DNA of 64,000 bases, taken from the NCBI RefSeq assembly GCF_042652345.1, contig NZ_JBHSJJ010000003.1, forward strand, positions 372,001-436,000, in the 5' to 3' direction. The number at the start of each line of letters is the position of its first letter. The first letter of the stretch is position 1. Below, in pieces: positions 23,714 to 32,038 of the stretch. Below the pieces are notes generated by a model that did no database searches, was not told where the DNA came from, and saw only the letters and a program-made list of their open reading frames with translations. The DNA comes from Negadavirga shengliensis (GTDB taxonomy: Bacteria > Bacteroidota > Bacteroidia > Cytophagales > Cyclobacteriaceae). The position numbers and the translations under genes are program-made.

Positions 23714-23801
23714 TTTTGTTTTCTGCCCTAAGAGACTGTCGGATGAAGACGCTTCATCTACGGAAAATGGAGAAGAGGTGTACCCTTATAAAAATACTCG
23801 G

Positions 23802-24554
23802 ATGAAAAATATTGCCAAACTCAGTATTGGGAAAATTGTGGCGGCTGATTACAGAACCGCGGCGGTGTTCAAGGCATTTGATATTGATTTCTGCTGCAAT
23901 GGCAAGCAGAGCCTGGAGGAAGCCTGTGAGACCAAACAACTGGATCTTGAGGCCATGGTAGCAAGGCTGAAGGATACTTCAAAAACAGAAAGCCATGGCA
24001 CGTTCAGCTTTGATTTTTGGCCTGTGGATCTGTTGTCATTTTACATAGAAAACAAACATCATAGATACGTGCGTAGGCGCATTCCGGTGATACTTCGGCT
24101 TTTGTCGCGATTATGCAAGTCGGAGGGGGATGTTCATCCTGTGTTGTGGGAGATACGGAAGGAATTTGTAAAAGCAGCCAAGGAACTGTTGGTGCATATG
24201 AAGAGAGAAGAATTGATCTTATTTCCTTACATCAGAAAAATGGTAAAAGACGAAAATGGGGTCAGTGTATTTGAAGCAGCGCATTTTGATGCCGTAAGAC
24301 AGCCCATCCTGCAAATGATCAACGAACATGAAAAGGAAGGGAAGCGGTTCAAAAAAATTGCGGCCTTAACCCGGAATTATTCCCTTCCTGACCACGCAAG
24401 TCCGGTTTGTAAAATCACTTATGCTTTTTTAAGAGAGTTTGACAAAGACCTGCAAAAGCATTTTCATTTGGAAAACAACATCCTCTTTGCCAAGGCCCTT
24501 GATGCGGAAGGGGACAGTCCTTACGGTTTTTCTGTGATTTTAGGCAAACCATAG
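23802..24554 (+). CDS. ric: Iron-sulfur cluster repair di-iron protein (RIC/ScdA type)
   Basis: This protein repairs Fe-S clusters damaged by NO or peroxide through a hemerythrin-like di-iron site. From the ATG at 23802 it has 250 aa; the frame is open 60 codons further up, but that part is leader. The ScdA N-terminal domain shows VFKAFDIDFCCNGKQSLEEAC (about 22-42), followed by a hemerythrin domain with IENKHHRYVRRRIPVI, LLVHMKREELILFPYI, IL..INEHEKEG and LQKHFHLENNILFAKAL, supplying the iron His and Glu. Strong NsrR-like boxes precede it. It lies next to the NnrS-like gene. Confidence 0.93.
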   Translation: MKNIAKLSIGKIVAADYRTAAVFKAFDIDFCCNGKQSLEEACETKQLDLEAMVARLKDTSKTESHGTFSFDFWPVDLLSFYIENKHHRYVRRRIPVILRLLSRLCKSEGDVHPVLWEIRKEFVKAAKELLVHMKREELILFPYIRKMVKDENGVSVFEAAHFDAVRQPILQMINEHEKEGKRFKKIAALTRNYSLPDHASPVCKITYAFLREFDKDLQKHFHLENNILFAKALDAEGDSPYGFSVILGKP

Positions 24555-24643
24555 CACAAGACCTGTTTTAGGGAAGCTTCTTTGCTTCAAACCAACAGAT
24601 TGATTTTATGATAACGCGTCTTAGTTAACTTTAAACGGTTCTC

Positions 24644-25747
24644 ATGAAGATATTTAAACCTGTATATATATTTCCCCTGATGGTAATGGCCTTGATCACG
24701 GGGATATCGGGTGGATGGATCAGGCTGGGTTTTATGGGCATGCCCCTTCCGGGCACTGCGGGAAGCCATGGTTTATTGATGGTTGGAGGGTTTTTAGGTA
24801 CACTGATCTCCTTGGAAAGGAGCATGGTGATGAAGAACAAGGTTTGGTTGACGGTTCCCCTGATGAGTGGGGTGTCAGTCCCCTTTGTCATAGGGGGCTG
24901 GTCCACTGTAGGGATATCGATGGTGTTGTTGGCAAGTATGGGCTTGGTAGCGATCATGTATTTTCAGACCTTAAGGCATCAGTTGCCACAGGATTATGTA
25001 ATGGCTTTAGGCGCTGTGACATGGATGTTGGGTAATTTCACCTATATGTATACCGGCTTTATGGCTATGGCCACCGGCTGGTGGATGGCTTTTCTGCTGT
25101 TTACTATTTTGGGGGAAAGACTGGAGTTGAGTAAATTTCTTCCCACTCCACAGTGGGCCAAAAAGACGCTTTTTTGGTTGATTGGCTTTTTTTTTATGGG
25201 ATTGTTGATCCCCTTCCACGGCTGGGGCAGCAGCATCTTGGGAACCACCCTGATTTTAATGGCCCTATGGCTTCTCCACTACGATATGGCCAGGATTGCC
25301 TCCAGGAAAGCGGACCAATTTAAATACATTGGAGTCGGCTTAAGGACTGGCTATATATGGCTGGCATTGAACGGTGCGGTATTGGTACTGATGGAGCATC
25401 ACGCCTTCTACTACGATCTTTATCTTCATACGTTCTTTTTGGGTTTCGTTTTTTCCATGATATGGGCCCATGCACCCGTGATCCTGCCGATGGTGTTGCA
25501 CCTCAAATTAACGCCTTACCATCCCATACTATGGTTAGGATGGCTGGTGTTTCAGTTGAGCCTCGCGGGAAGGGTAGTGTCAAGTTTTATGGAAGAATAT
25601 GCCTATAGACAATTGTTTGGAGTAATCAATGGCTGGAGCATTTTGGGAATGTTTGCGCTGATGGCTATCGTGTCATTCATCAAATATTGGCATATTTCCT
25701 TTAAGAAGAAGACCGGCCCTCAGCCAAAGCAAATGAGCAGGCTTTGA
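24644..25747 (+). CDS. NnrS-like polytopic membrane protein
   Basis: At 367 aa this has about twelve hydrophobic helices and little else. HTFFLGFVFSMIWAHAPVILPMVLHLKL near residues 262-290 resembles the NnrS segment with conserved His, and GSHGLLMVGGFLGTLISLERSMVM the N-terminal His region. NnrS proteins are heme-copper membrane proteins that ease nitrosative stress. Placement after ric supports this. It has its own promoter (TTG at 24600, TAACTTTA at 24626) and no NsrR-like box that I can see. Similarity is judged by eye, so the family call is moderate. Confidence 0.6.
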   Translation: MKIFKPVYIFPLMVMALITGISGGWIRLGFMGMPLPGTAGSHGLLMVGGFLGTLISLERSMVMKNKVWLTVPLMSGVSVPFVIGGWSTVGISMVLLASMGLVAIMYFQTLRHQLPQDYVMALGAVTWMLGNFTYMYTGFMAMATGWWMAFLLFTILGERLELSKFLPTPQWAKKTLFWLIGFFFMGLLIPFHGWGSSILGTTLILMALWLLHYDMARIASRKADQFKYIGVGLRTGYIWLALNGAVLVLMEHHAFYYDLYLHTFFLGFVFSMIWAHAPVILPMVLHLKLTPYHPILWLGWLVFQLSLAGRVVSSFMEEYAYRQLFGVINGWSILGMFALMAIVSFIKYWHISFKKKTGPQPKQMSRL

Positions 25748-25801
25748 GCAACCCGGTTTGCCTTCAGCAAGATGGCGAGAAAAGGACGGGGGACGTTGTG
25801 C

Positions 25802-25837
25802 AAAAAAAAATCAGGCTTCCAAAGCCTGATTTTTTTA
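25802..25837. terminator. Bidirectional terminator between the NnrS-like gene and narK
   Basis: A perfect stem TCAGGCTT / AAGCCTGA has a three-base loop and is flanked by an A-run and a T-run, so it ends both converging transcripts. Confidence 0.92.
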
Positions 25838-27334
25838 TGGTTTTTCGATCCTTTCAGCGATCTGAGGGGAATGGGATTTGATGATGCTGCGTACCACTTT
25901 TTGCAGCCAATAATAACAGGTAATGGAAATGATGAGCATCAGCATCCAACTGCTGGTCCAGAGACCTGTCCAATCCAGCAGGTAGCCAAAAAGGATGGGA
26001 CAAACGAATCCGCCTAAGCCGCCGATCACCCCTACCATGCCTCCGACTACACCCACTTCGCTGGGGAAGTAATCCGGAATAAAACGGTACACACCTGCTT
26101 TTCCTATTCCCCATACTATACCTATGATCAACACCAATATGGCATATACCCACATGTGGGCCTGAAATGAAATAAGTGTGGTTCCCTGGGCCAGTAATTC
26201 TTTTCGCCGGACATTATCCCCTTCACTGACCACAGGCTCCTGCCAAGTGTACTTGTAGGGTAAATAGAGAGCAATTCCTTCAGGATTTTCAATTTGCGTC
26301 TCTACATGGCTTCGGGGCCTAAACGAATAGGGTACATTGTTGATGGAAATTGACTCATTTTCGATGGAAGTGACCGTACCATCGCTAGCGGCTACTACCC
26401 CTTTGCCGGGCGTAAAAATATCCATTTTGGGCACCATCAATAGGGCGGAAAGGGCGATGGACCATTTAAATACCCCAAACATCACCCTTCTGGCTCCCAA
26501 CTTGTCGCTCATCCATCCCCCCAGCGCCCTGATAAGTCCTGAGGGCAAACTGAAAAGGGAAGCAAATAACCCCGCTACCACCAGACTTGCACCATACACA
26601 TTGGTAAAATACGGGACCAGCCATTGGGCAAAGGCCACAAAACAGCCAAATACAAGGAAATAATAATATCCGAAACGCCAAACCCTTATGTTGGAAAGCG
26701 GGCTGAGCACTTTTTTCAGCGTGCGTGGAGGGGCGTCCGGTTTTTTATTGACGGTAAAGACCAGAAAAACCACTGCCATCAAAACAAGCACCCCTGCATA
26801 GATTTGGGGCAATATCCGCCAATTTTCCAGGTTTTCTCCATTGCGGGTGAGCTGATTAAGCAAAGTAGGGGCAAACAGCGTAGTCAAAGCTGCTCCCGCA
26901 TTGCCTGCACCAAAAATACCTAAAGCCCTGCCTTGCCAATGTTTTGGATACCATACCGACGTGAAAGCTATTCCCACCGCAAAGGCAGCACCTGCCATCC
27001 CGAACCCAAAACTCAAAATGGCAAACTGTGCAAATGAAGTGGCAAACGCCATCAGGTACATGGGGATAGCACAGCACAATAGCAGGCCGACAAATACCCG
27101 TTTTCCTCCGTACCGATCTGTGAGTATCCCCATCGGCAGTCTCAAAACAGACCCCGTAAGTATGGGAATCCCAAGCAACCAGCCAATTTCCACAGCTCCC
27201 CACTGAAAAACATTGTTGTCCACGAGATACGTGACCATCACACCATTGAAAGTCCACACGGCAAAACAAATTGTAAATGCCAGGGTGTTTAAAAACAGTA
27301 TCCGGTGGGCTATGGGGTTTATTTTTTCCTCCAT
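25835..27334 (-). CDS. MFS nitrate/nitrite transporter with a soluble insertion
   Basis: This 499-aa NarK/NasA-type carrier has RLPMGILTDRYGGKRVF (motif A), GFGMAGAAFAVGIAFTSVWYPKHWQGRALGIFGAGNAG (nitrate signature region) and the second signature GVVGGMVGVIGGLGGFVCPILFGYLLD. Between helices at about residues 304-390 there is a roughly 85-residue insertion. Its ends, GKGVVAASDGTVTSIE and VVSEGDNVRRKELLAQGTTLI, look like a biotinyl/lipoyl-type barrel-sandwich fold. I know of no such insert in E. coli NarK. This is the last gene of the nitrate operon and a second, diverged carrier beside the one at 32039. Confidence 0.87.
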   Translation of the reverse strand: MEEKINPIAHRILFLNTLAFTICFAVWTFNGVMVTYLVDNNVFQWGAVEIGWLLGIPILTGSVLRLPMGILTDRYGGKRVFVGLLLCCAIPMYLMAFATSFAQFAILSFGFGMAGAAFAVGIAFTSVWYPKHWQGRALGIFGAGNAGAALTTLFAPTLLNQLTRNGENLENWRILPQIYAGVLVLMAVVFLVFTVNKKPDAPPRTLKKVLSPLSNIRVWRFGYYYFLVFGCFVAFAQWLVPYFTNVYGASLVVAGLFASLFSLPSGLIRALGGWMSDKLGARRVMFGVFKWSIALSALLMVPKMDIFTPGKGVVAASDGTVTSIENESISINNVPYSFRPRSHVETQIENPEGIALYLPYKYTWQEPVVSEGDNVRRKELLAQGTTLISFQAHMWVYAILVLIIGIVWGIGKAGVYRFIPDYFPSEVGVVGGMVGVIGGLGGFVCPILFGYLLDWTGLWTSSWMLMLIISITCYYWLQKVVRSIIKSHSPQIAERIEKP

Positions 27335-27337
27335 GGA

Positions 27338-27598
27338 TTATGACTTACTTTTATCCCTGTTTCGCCGTGGGTCGGGAAGATACCTTAGCAACCAAAAAGA
27401 AACAGCTGCCAAAGCAGCAGAGCCTATAAATGTGGCGAGGGCAATTCCGAAATTATCGTCCAATGCATTGTTCAGGGCACTGTACAAAAACCAAATTTGA
27501 ATACTGACCAATAAGATCAATACCAGAATAATGCCCGTCATTAAGGTATTGCTCTTATTAGGATGTGCCTCGTTCTGTGATGTTCTAAAATCGCTCAT
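27338..27598 (-). CDS. Small hypothetical membrane protein of the nitrate operon
   Basis: This 86-aa protein has two hydrophobic helices (MTGIILVLILLVSIQIWFLYSAL and FGIALATFIGSAALAAVSFWLLRYL) between hydrophilic ends. Its start codon overlaps the Rieske stop by ATGA and the next carrier begins 3 bp after it, so it is part of the complex-coding operon. I do not recognise a named family. A role as a small membrane subunit or anchor for the Rieske/ferredoxin proteins is inference. Confidence 0.65.
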   Translation of the reverse strand: MSDFRTSQNEAHPNKSNTLMTGIILVLILLVSIQIWFLYSALNNALDDNFGIALATFIGSAALAAVSFWLLRYLPDPRRNRDKSKS

Positions 27599-28119
27599 AG
27601 ATTGTAGGGTTTCTCTTTATGAAGGGATTTGACGTACACCTTGTCTTCTTCTACTACCACTTCAAGTTGCGGAAGCGGACGAGGGGGCGGGCCTTGGATC
27701 ACCACGCCGGTCCTGGCATCAAAATAACCTTTATGGCAAGGACATTCTATTTGGTCGAGGTCAGCCCTGTACCTCACGGCACAGGCCAGATGGGTACACT
27801 TTTGCTCAAAAGCCCGCCATTCCCCATCCTCCAAATGGATAAGAATATAAGGGATGGTTTTGGTCCCCGCTATTTCAAACTGGGTCATTTCCCCTATGGC
27901 TACATCCTGAGTGTTGCATATAAAATGTTGCCCCTCAAGTTCTTTTTCAGGAAAAGCAATGCTTCTCAATACAATGGCGCCATTGCCCAAAGCCAGCGCT
28001 CCCGAAAACAACCCCAGGAACTTTGCAAACTCTCTTCTGGACACATGGGTGGCCTCTTCCTGATCAATTGGAAAATCTTCTTTCCAATCCGGCGTCTCTC
28101 CTTTTTTTTTATTTGCCAT
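27595..28119 (-). CDS. Rieske [2Fe-2S] protein with Tat-like N-terminus
   Basis: This protein has 174 aa from the ATG at 28119; the frame is open further up but only over the ferredoxin gene. The N-terminus carries SRREFAKFLGLFSGALALGNGAIVL, a twin-arginine-type signal or anchor. The Rieske ligands are CTHL (with ACAVRY) and CPCHKGYFD. It is probably exported or anchored facing the periplasm and passes electrons between quinol or the cytochrome b and partners. A Rieske protein is also found in haloarchaeal nar operons, so its use with a nitrate reductase has precedent, but with a NasA-type enzyme it is unusual. Confidence 0.88.
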   Translation of the reverse strand: MANKKKGETPDWKEDFPIDQEEATHVSRREFAKFLGLFSGALALGNGAIVLRSIAFPEKELEGQHFICNTQDVAIGEMTQFEIAGTKTIPYILIHLEDGEWRAFEQKCTHLACAVRYRADLDQIECPCHKGYFDARTGVVIQGPPPRPLPQLEVVVEEDKVYVKSLHKEKPYNL

Positions 28120-28130
28120 AATGAATCCGT

Positions 28131-28700
28131 TTAATGTACTTTCAGATGTGTACTGCCTTTTGGCATCATGACGTTGACTTTGGTGTTCACTTCCTGCTCG
28201 CCAAAGACGAATTTTTTCACCGGTGTGCTGTTCGGCCTCATTTTTTGGATTTCTTCCCGGGTACCGTAGAAAAGCGCCTGACTGGGACAGACCGTGGCAC
28301 ACATGGGTTTTTTGCCAGCGCTGGTGCGGTCATAGCACATATTGCATTTCATCATCAACTCTGCCTGTTCCGCTTTCTTCGGCACGCCAAAGGGGCAGGC
28401 CAGGACGCAATTGGAGCAACCGATGCACCGGGATGAATTCGCGGTATGGACCACCCCGAATTCATCCTTGGTGATGGCATCGGCAGGACAGACATTGGCA
28501 CATGCAGGATCTTCACAATGCATGCATACCTGTACGGTTGTCTGGACAGACACAGCCCTTTCCACATAATGGATATGGATCATGCTTTCCTGCCCGTTGG
28601 TCTCGCATTCCGCGCAAGCCATTTCGCAGGCATGGCAGCCGATGCATCTTTGCATATCGATAAAAAACTCCTTCTGCTGGTCATATTTTGTGGTAGGCAT
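28131..28700 (-). CDS. 4Fe-4S ferredoxin-type electron-transfer subunit
   Basis: This 189-aa protein of the DmsB/NrfC/NarH-like class has four cluster motifs: CIGCHACEMAC, CMHCEDPACANVC, CIGCSNCVLAC and CNMC..CATVC. Clusters 1/4 and 2/3 pair in the usual crossed manner. There is no signal peptide, so it should act in the cytoplasm as the partner of the molybdoenzyme encoded just upstream in the operon. The C-terminal tail (about 150-189) is basic and lacks a membrane anchor, so attachment would rely on the cytochrome b. Confidence 0.9.
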   Translation of the reverse strand: MPTTKYDQQKEFFIDMQRCIGCHACEMACAECETNGQESMIHIHYVERAVSVQTTVQVCMHCEDPACANVCPADAITKDEFGVVHTANSSRCIGCSNCVLACPFGVPKKAEQAELMMKCNMCYDRTSAGKKPMCATVCPSQALFYGTREEIQKMRPNSTPVKKFVFGEQEVNTKVNVMMPKGSTHLKVH

Positions 28701-28726
28701 AATGGATGTGTTTTTAGGGTTAATAA

Positions 28727-30943
28727 TTAATGACTTTGATAGGCTTCGGATACTGTGGCCGGAGGGGCCTGCTTACCGGTGGGGGTCAGCTGACAGGCAC
28801 ATACTTTGAATTCGGGGATTTTGGATACTGGGTCTAGAGTGCCTATCGTCAATTGGTTGGCAGATTGTTTGCCTCCCCAATGATAAGGGATGAAGACCGT
28901 GTCTTCCCGTATGGTTTCAACGATTTGTGCAGGAAATTCGCCTTCTCCTCTTCTGGTTTTCACTTTAACAAGTTCCCGCTCCCTTATCCCGTAATGAAAG
29001 GCCAATTTGGGGTGGATTTCCAGCAAAGGTTCCGAATACTGGTCTACCAGCTTGCCTATCCTTCTGGTTTGGGTGCCGCTGAGGTACTGGCTGACCACCC
29101 TGCCGGTAGTCAGAACCACGGGGTATTCACTGTCCACAACCTCTGAGGGGTCCCGGTACGGTACAGCATTAAAATGCGCCTTGCCATCAGGGGTTTTGAA
29201 TTTTCTGTCTTCCCACAGCCTGGGTGTGCCTGGATGGTCTTCCGACGGGCACGGCCAGAAAATTCCCATATTCTCTTCTATTTTTTTATAGGTGATGCCG
29301 AAATAGTCGGCCGTTCCTCCCTTGGAAGCCACCCGGAGCTCGTTGAAAATGGCCTCACTGTTTTGAAAATTGAATTTATCGCCCGCTCCCAGCCGCTGTG
29401 CCAGTTCCATGATGATTTCACCATCTCTTCTGGCATTACCGGGAGGAGAGACAGCCGCATTGATCTTCACTACCCTTCCTTCGGCAGTGGTAACGGTGCC
29501 TTCTTCCTCTTCATGAAGAGAGCCCGCCATGATAACATCTGCATGACGGGCAGTTTCATTCAGGAAGAAATCAATGGCCACATAGTATTCCAGTTTTTCC
29601 AGGGCCTCCCTGACAAAGTTGTTGTTAGGCAGAGAGACCAAAGGGTTAAAACAAATGGTAATCAATCCTTTCACCTCTCCCCGGTGAATGGCTTCAATCA
29701 TTTCATATGCGGTCAGTCCTTTTCCGGGCAGGTCTTTTTCATCAATGCCCCATACGCCAGAGATATATTTCCGGTGCTCCGGGTTGGTAATGTCCCTGTT
29801 GCCGGGGAGCTGATCACATTTATGGCCGTGTTCACGGCCGCCTTGGCCGTTACCCTGGCCGGTAATGGTGCCATAGCCGCAATAAGGTTTGCCGATCCTG
29901 CCGGTGGCCAGTACAATGTTGATGCAGCTTAGGACATTGTCCACCCCCTTGGTGTGGTGTTCTATCCCGCGGGCATGAAGCAGAAAACTTGTTTTCGCCT
30001 TTCCCCACCAGGTAGCGGCTTCCTTTATTTTTTCCGCGGGAATCCCCGTGGTTTTTTCGGCCCAGTCCAGATCATAGTCTTTGACCGCCTCCAGGGCCTC
30101 CTCAAATCCACTGGTATGCTCCTTGATGAAATCACGGTCAAGCCAGTCATTGTCTGCCAGAATTTTAAGAATGGCTCCAAAAAGCGCGCTGTCTGCCCCA
30201 GGCTTGACAGGAAGGTGGAGGTCTGCGGTGCGGGCGACAGGGGTCACCCGGGGATCCACCACAATCAACTTGGCGCCATTGTCCCTTGCTTCCCAGATGT
30301 AATGGGTCAGGGTCGGGAATGTTTCACTGATGTTGGTTCCGGCGATGATGATGACTTCGGCGTGTTTCAGGTCCGCCCAGCTGTTGGAAATCCGGTCAAG
30401 TCCAAAAGCCTTTTTGTTACCCGCTCCCGCACTTACCATGCAAAGCCTGCCGTTGTAGTCAAGGTTGGCTGTTTTTAACGCCACCCTTGCAAATTTCCCG
30501 ACCATATAACTTTTCTCATTGGTCAGCGACACGCCAGACAACATTCCAAAAGCGTCCCTGCCGTATTTTTCCTGTATCCGCTGGATCTCGTTGACGGTCC
30601 TGCTCATGGCGGTTTCCCAGTCGGTGGGTTCAAACCCTTTTCCCTCCACCCGCTGCAGGGGATCAAGGATGCGGTCCGGATGGTTGTTTTGAAGATATCT
30701 TTGAACCCCTTTGGGACAGAGCCGGCCTTCATTGAAGGGGAATTCCATCCAGGGTTCAAAGCCTGCGACCTTATTATCCTTGACCTTTAGCTGAATGCCG
30801 CACTGCATGCCGCAGAAGCAGCAGTGTGTTTTAACTAATTTATCAGGCTCGTGCGCTCCTTCAAAACCCTCCTTGGGTGTATAGCCCTTGTGGGGACCGT
30901 GTTTTTCAATAATTTGGTTAAGAGATACCGGAAGTTTGGCCAT
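28727..30943 (-). CDS. Molybdopterin nitrate reductase, NasA/NapA-type catalytic subunit
   Basis: This 738-aa Mo-bisMGD oxidoreductase would reduce nitrate to nitrite. The N-terminal cluster motif HCCFCGMQCG..LCPKG (about residues 40-78) binds [4Fe-4S]. The Mo ligand lies in NGRLCMVSAGAGNKKAFG, where Cys followed by Met is the nitrate-reductase wording and not the formate dehydrogenase one. Further motifs are IAGTNISETFP, VVDPRVTPVARTADLHLPVKPGAD and GYGTITGQGNGQGGREHGHK. It has no Tat signal, unlike NapA, and is shorter than NarG, so it should be a cytoplasmic enzyme. Its neighbours (cytochrome b, ferredoxin, Rieske, two carriers) imply a respiratory rather than assimilatory use. No nitrite-assimilation gene is nearby. 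Confidence 0.87.
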   Translation of the reverse strand: MAKLPVSLNQIIEKHGPHKGYTPKEGFEGAHEPDKLVKTHCCFCGMQCGIQLKVKDNKVAGFEPWMEFPFNEGRLCPKGVQRYLQNNHPDRILDPLQRVEGKGFEPTDWETAMSRTVNEIQRIQEKYGRDAFGMLSGVSLTNEKSYMVGKFARVALKTANLDYNGRLCMVSAGAGNKKAFGLDRISNSWADLKHAEVIIIAGTNISETFPTLTHYIWEARDNGAKLIVVDPRVTPVARTADLHLPVKPGADSALFGAILKILADNDWLDRDFIKEHTSGFEEALEAVKDYDLDWAEKTTGIPAEKIKEAATWWGKAKTSFLLHARGIEHHTKGVDNVLSCINIVLATGRIGKPYCGYGTITGQGNGQGGREHGHKCDQLPGNRDITNPEHRKYISGVWGIDEKDLPGKGLTAYEMIEAIHRGEVKGLITICFNPLVSLPNNNFVREALEKLEYYVAIDFFLNETARHADVIMAGSLHEEEEGTVTTAEGRVVKINAAVSPPGNARRDGEIIMELAQRLGAGDKFNFQNSEAIFNELRVASKGGTADYFGITYKKIEENMGIFWPCPSEDHPGTPRLWEDRKFKTPDGKAHFNAVPYRDPSEVVDSEYPVVLTTGRVVSQYLSGTQTRRIGKLVDQYSEPLLEIHPKLAFHYGIRERELVKVKTRRGEGEFPAQIVETIREDTVFIPYHWGGKQSANQLTIGTLDPVSKIPEFKVCACQLTPTGKQAPPATVSEAYQSH

Positions 30944-30963
30944 GGATCTGTTTTTTAAATGAA

Positions 30964-32019
30964 TTAACCGAAAAATCTGCCATCTTCTTTTCTTGCCTGA
31001 AAATGGGCTTTTGCCAAGGCTGATCTTTTCCCTTCCGGAGAAAGGTCAAGATGGCTGCTGCCGTCAGCGAGGGTAAAATCAAACCCCAATTCTTTGGTCA
31101 CCTTTTTCAAGTCATTGACGTGGGTTTGTGATGCAAACGCTTCTTTGGTATGGGGACAGACAGCCATGCCCCTTTTCATGCCTTCAACCTTATAGAGGTT
31201 TGCACCCAGTTGGGCCAGCCTCTGAAAGATGTGGAAAAACTTGCCAAAAGGCATCCAAATAAGGAACAAAATCACCGTAATGGCATGGGTGACGGACATG
31301 AACTGGTGCGTTCTTCCCTGAAGGAAAGTATAGTCATAGGAAATGCCCAAGCCTGTTATGGAAATGGCAATCAACAGAAACAAAGGCAGCCAGTCACCTT
31401 CAAAAGTCTGGGTGGCTATCAGCCCGCCATTTGTCAACCGTCTTTTCATCATGATCACAGCGCCTATGGTAACCAAAACCGAACACCAAACCAAGCCGTG
31501 GAAAGTGATAAAGGCAACTGGGGATCCCAATTCAAATTGGCTCACGGGGAACCCGAAGAAATTGGCCGTGTAAGTGCTCCATGAACCGGGCACCAGCGTG
31601 AAATGGATCCAGCCGAAGGTAAGCGGTATGGTTATGGCAAAAGCAATCAGACAGCCTGTGGCCAGCAGAAAGTGTCCCCACCAGCGGACTTTTCCCCTTG
31701 GATAGATGAACCGTTGAAAAAGGATGTTGCGGAAAAAGAGACCGATGGATCTGGAAGCATACCTCCCAAAGTCCTTGCTCAGCAGAAACTGCCAGCTTCT
31801 TCGCCAGTACAGCCGTGTAGGAGGCCGCTGCAACCACACAGAATACCGATAGGCGATGCCAAATACCGCGAATATGGTCCCGAACAGGTAGGCAATCAGG
31901 GCAGCATCAAAATTCTGGAGATTTCGGGACCCGATAAAAACAAGCACGATCACAGCTAAGGCTGCAATCGTGGCTTTTATCAATGCGGTCCGGTTTAAAG
32001 TCCTGATAAGTCTATACAT
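30964..32019 (-). CDS. NarI-like membrane cytochrome b subunit
   Basis: This 351-aa inner-membrane protein has about seven helices. Candidate heme-b His are in WWGHFLLATGCLIAF, ITFHGLVWCSVLV and HQFMSVTHAITVILFLIWMPFGKFFHIFQR; the last segment strongly resembles the NarI/HdrE quinol-oxidising fold. A cytoplasmic tail of about 80 residues follows (from VCPHTKEAF). It likely oxidises quinol and feeds the ferredoxin and molybdoenzyme encoded next. Its start lies 19 bp after the carrier stop. The heme content is inferred. Confidence 0.78.
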   Translation of the reverse strand: MYRLIRTLNRTALIKATIAALAVIVLVFIGSRNLQNFDAALIAYLFGTIFAVFGIAYRYSVWLQRPPTRLYWRRSWQFLLSKDFGRYASRSIGLFFRNILFQRFIYPRGKVRWWGHFLLATGCLIAFAITIPLTFGWIHFTLVPGSWSTYTANFFGFPVSQFELGSPVAFITFHGLVWCSVLVTIGAVIMMKRRLTNGGLIATQTFEGDWLPLFLLIAISITGLGISYDYTFLQGRTHQFMSVTHAITVILFLIWMPFGKFFHIFQRLAQLGANLYKVEGMKRGMAVCPHTKEAFASQTHVNDLKKVTKELGFDFTLADGSSHLDLSPEGKRSALAKAHFQARKEDGRFFG

Positions 32020-32038
32020 TTGAGGTGTTTTTCGTTCT

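Noticed and set aside
23622..23801. 60-codon N-terminal extension of the ric frame
   Set aside because: The extension covers the promoter -7 element and hairpins, and the conserved protein starts at the ATG at 23802.
28120..28302. 61-codon extension of the Rieske frame
   Set aside because: It lies wholly inside the ferredoxin gene in another frame; the ATG at 28119 gives a proper Tat-like start.
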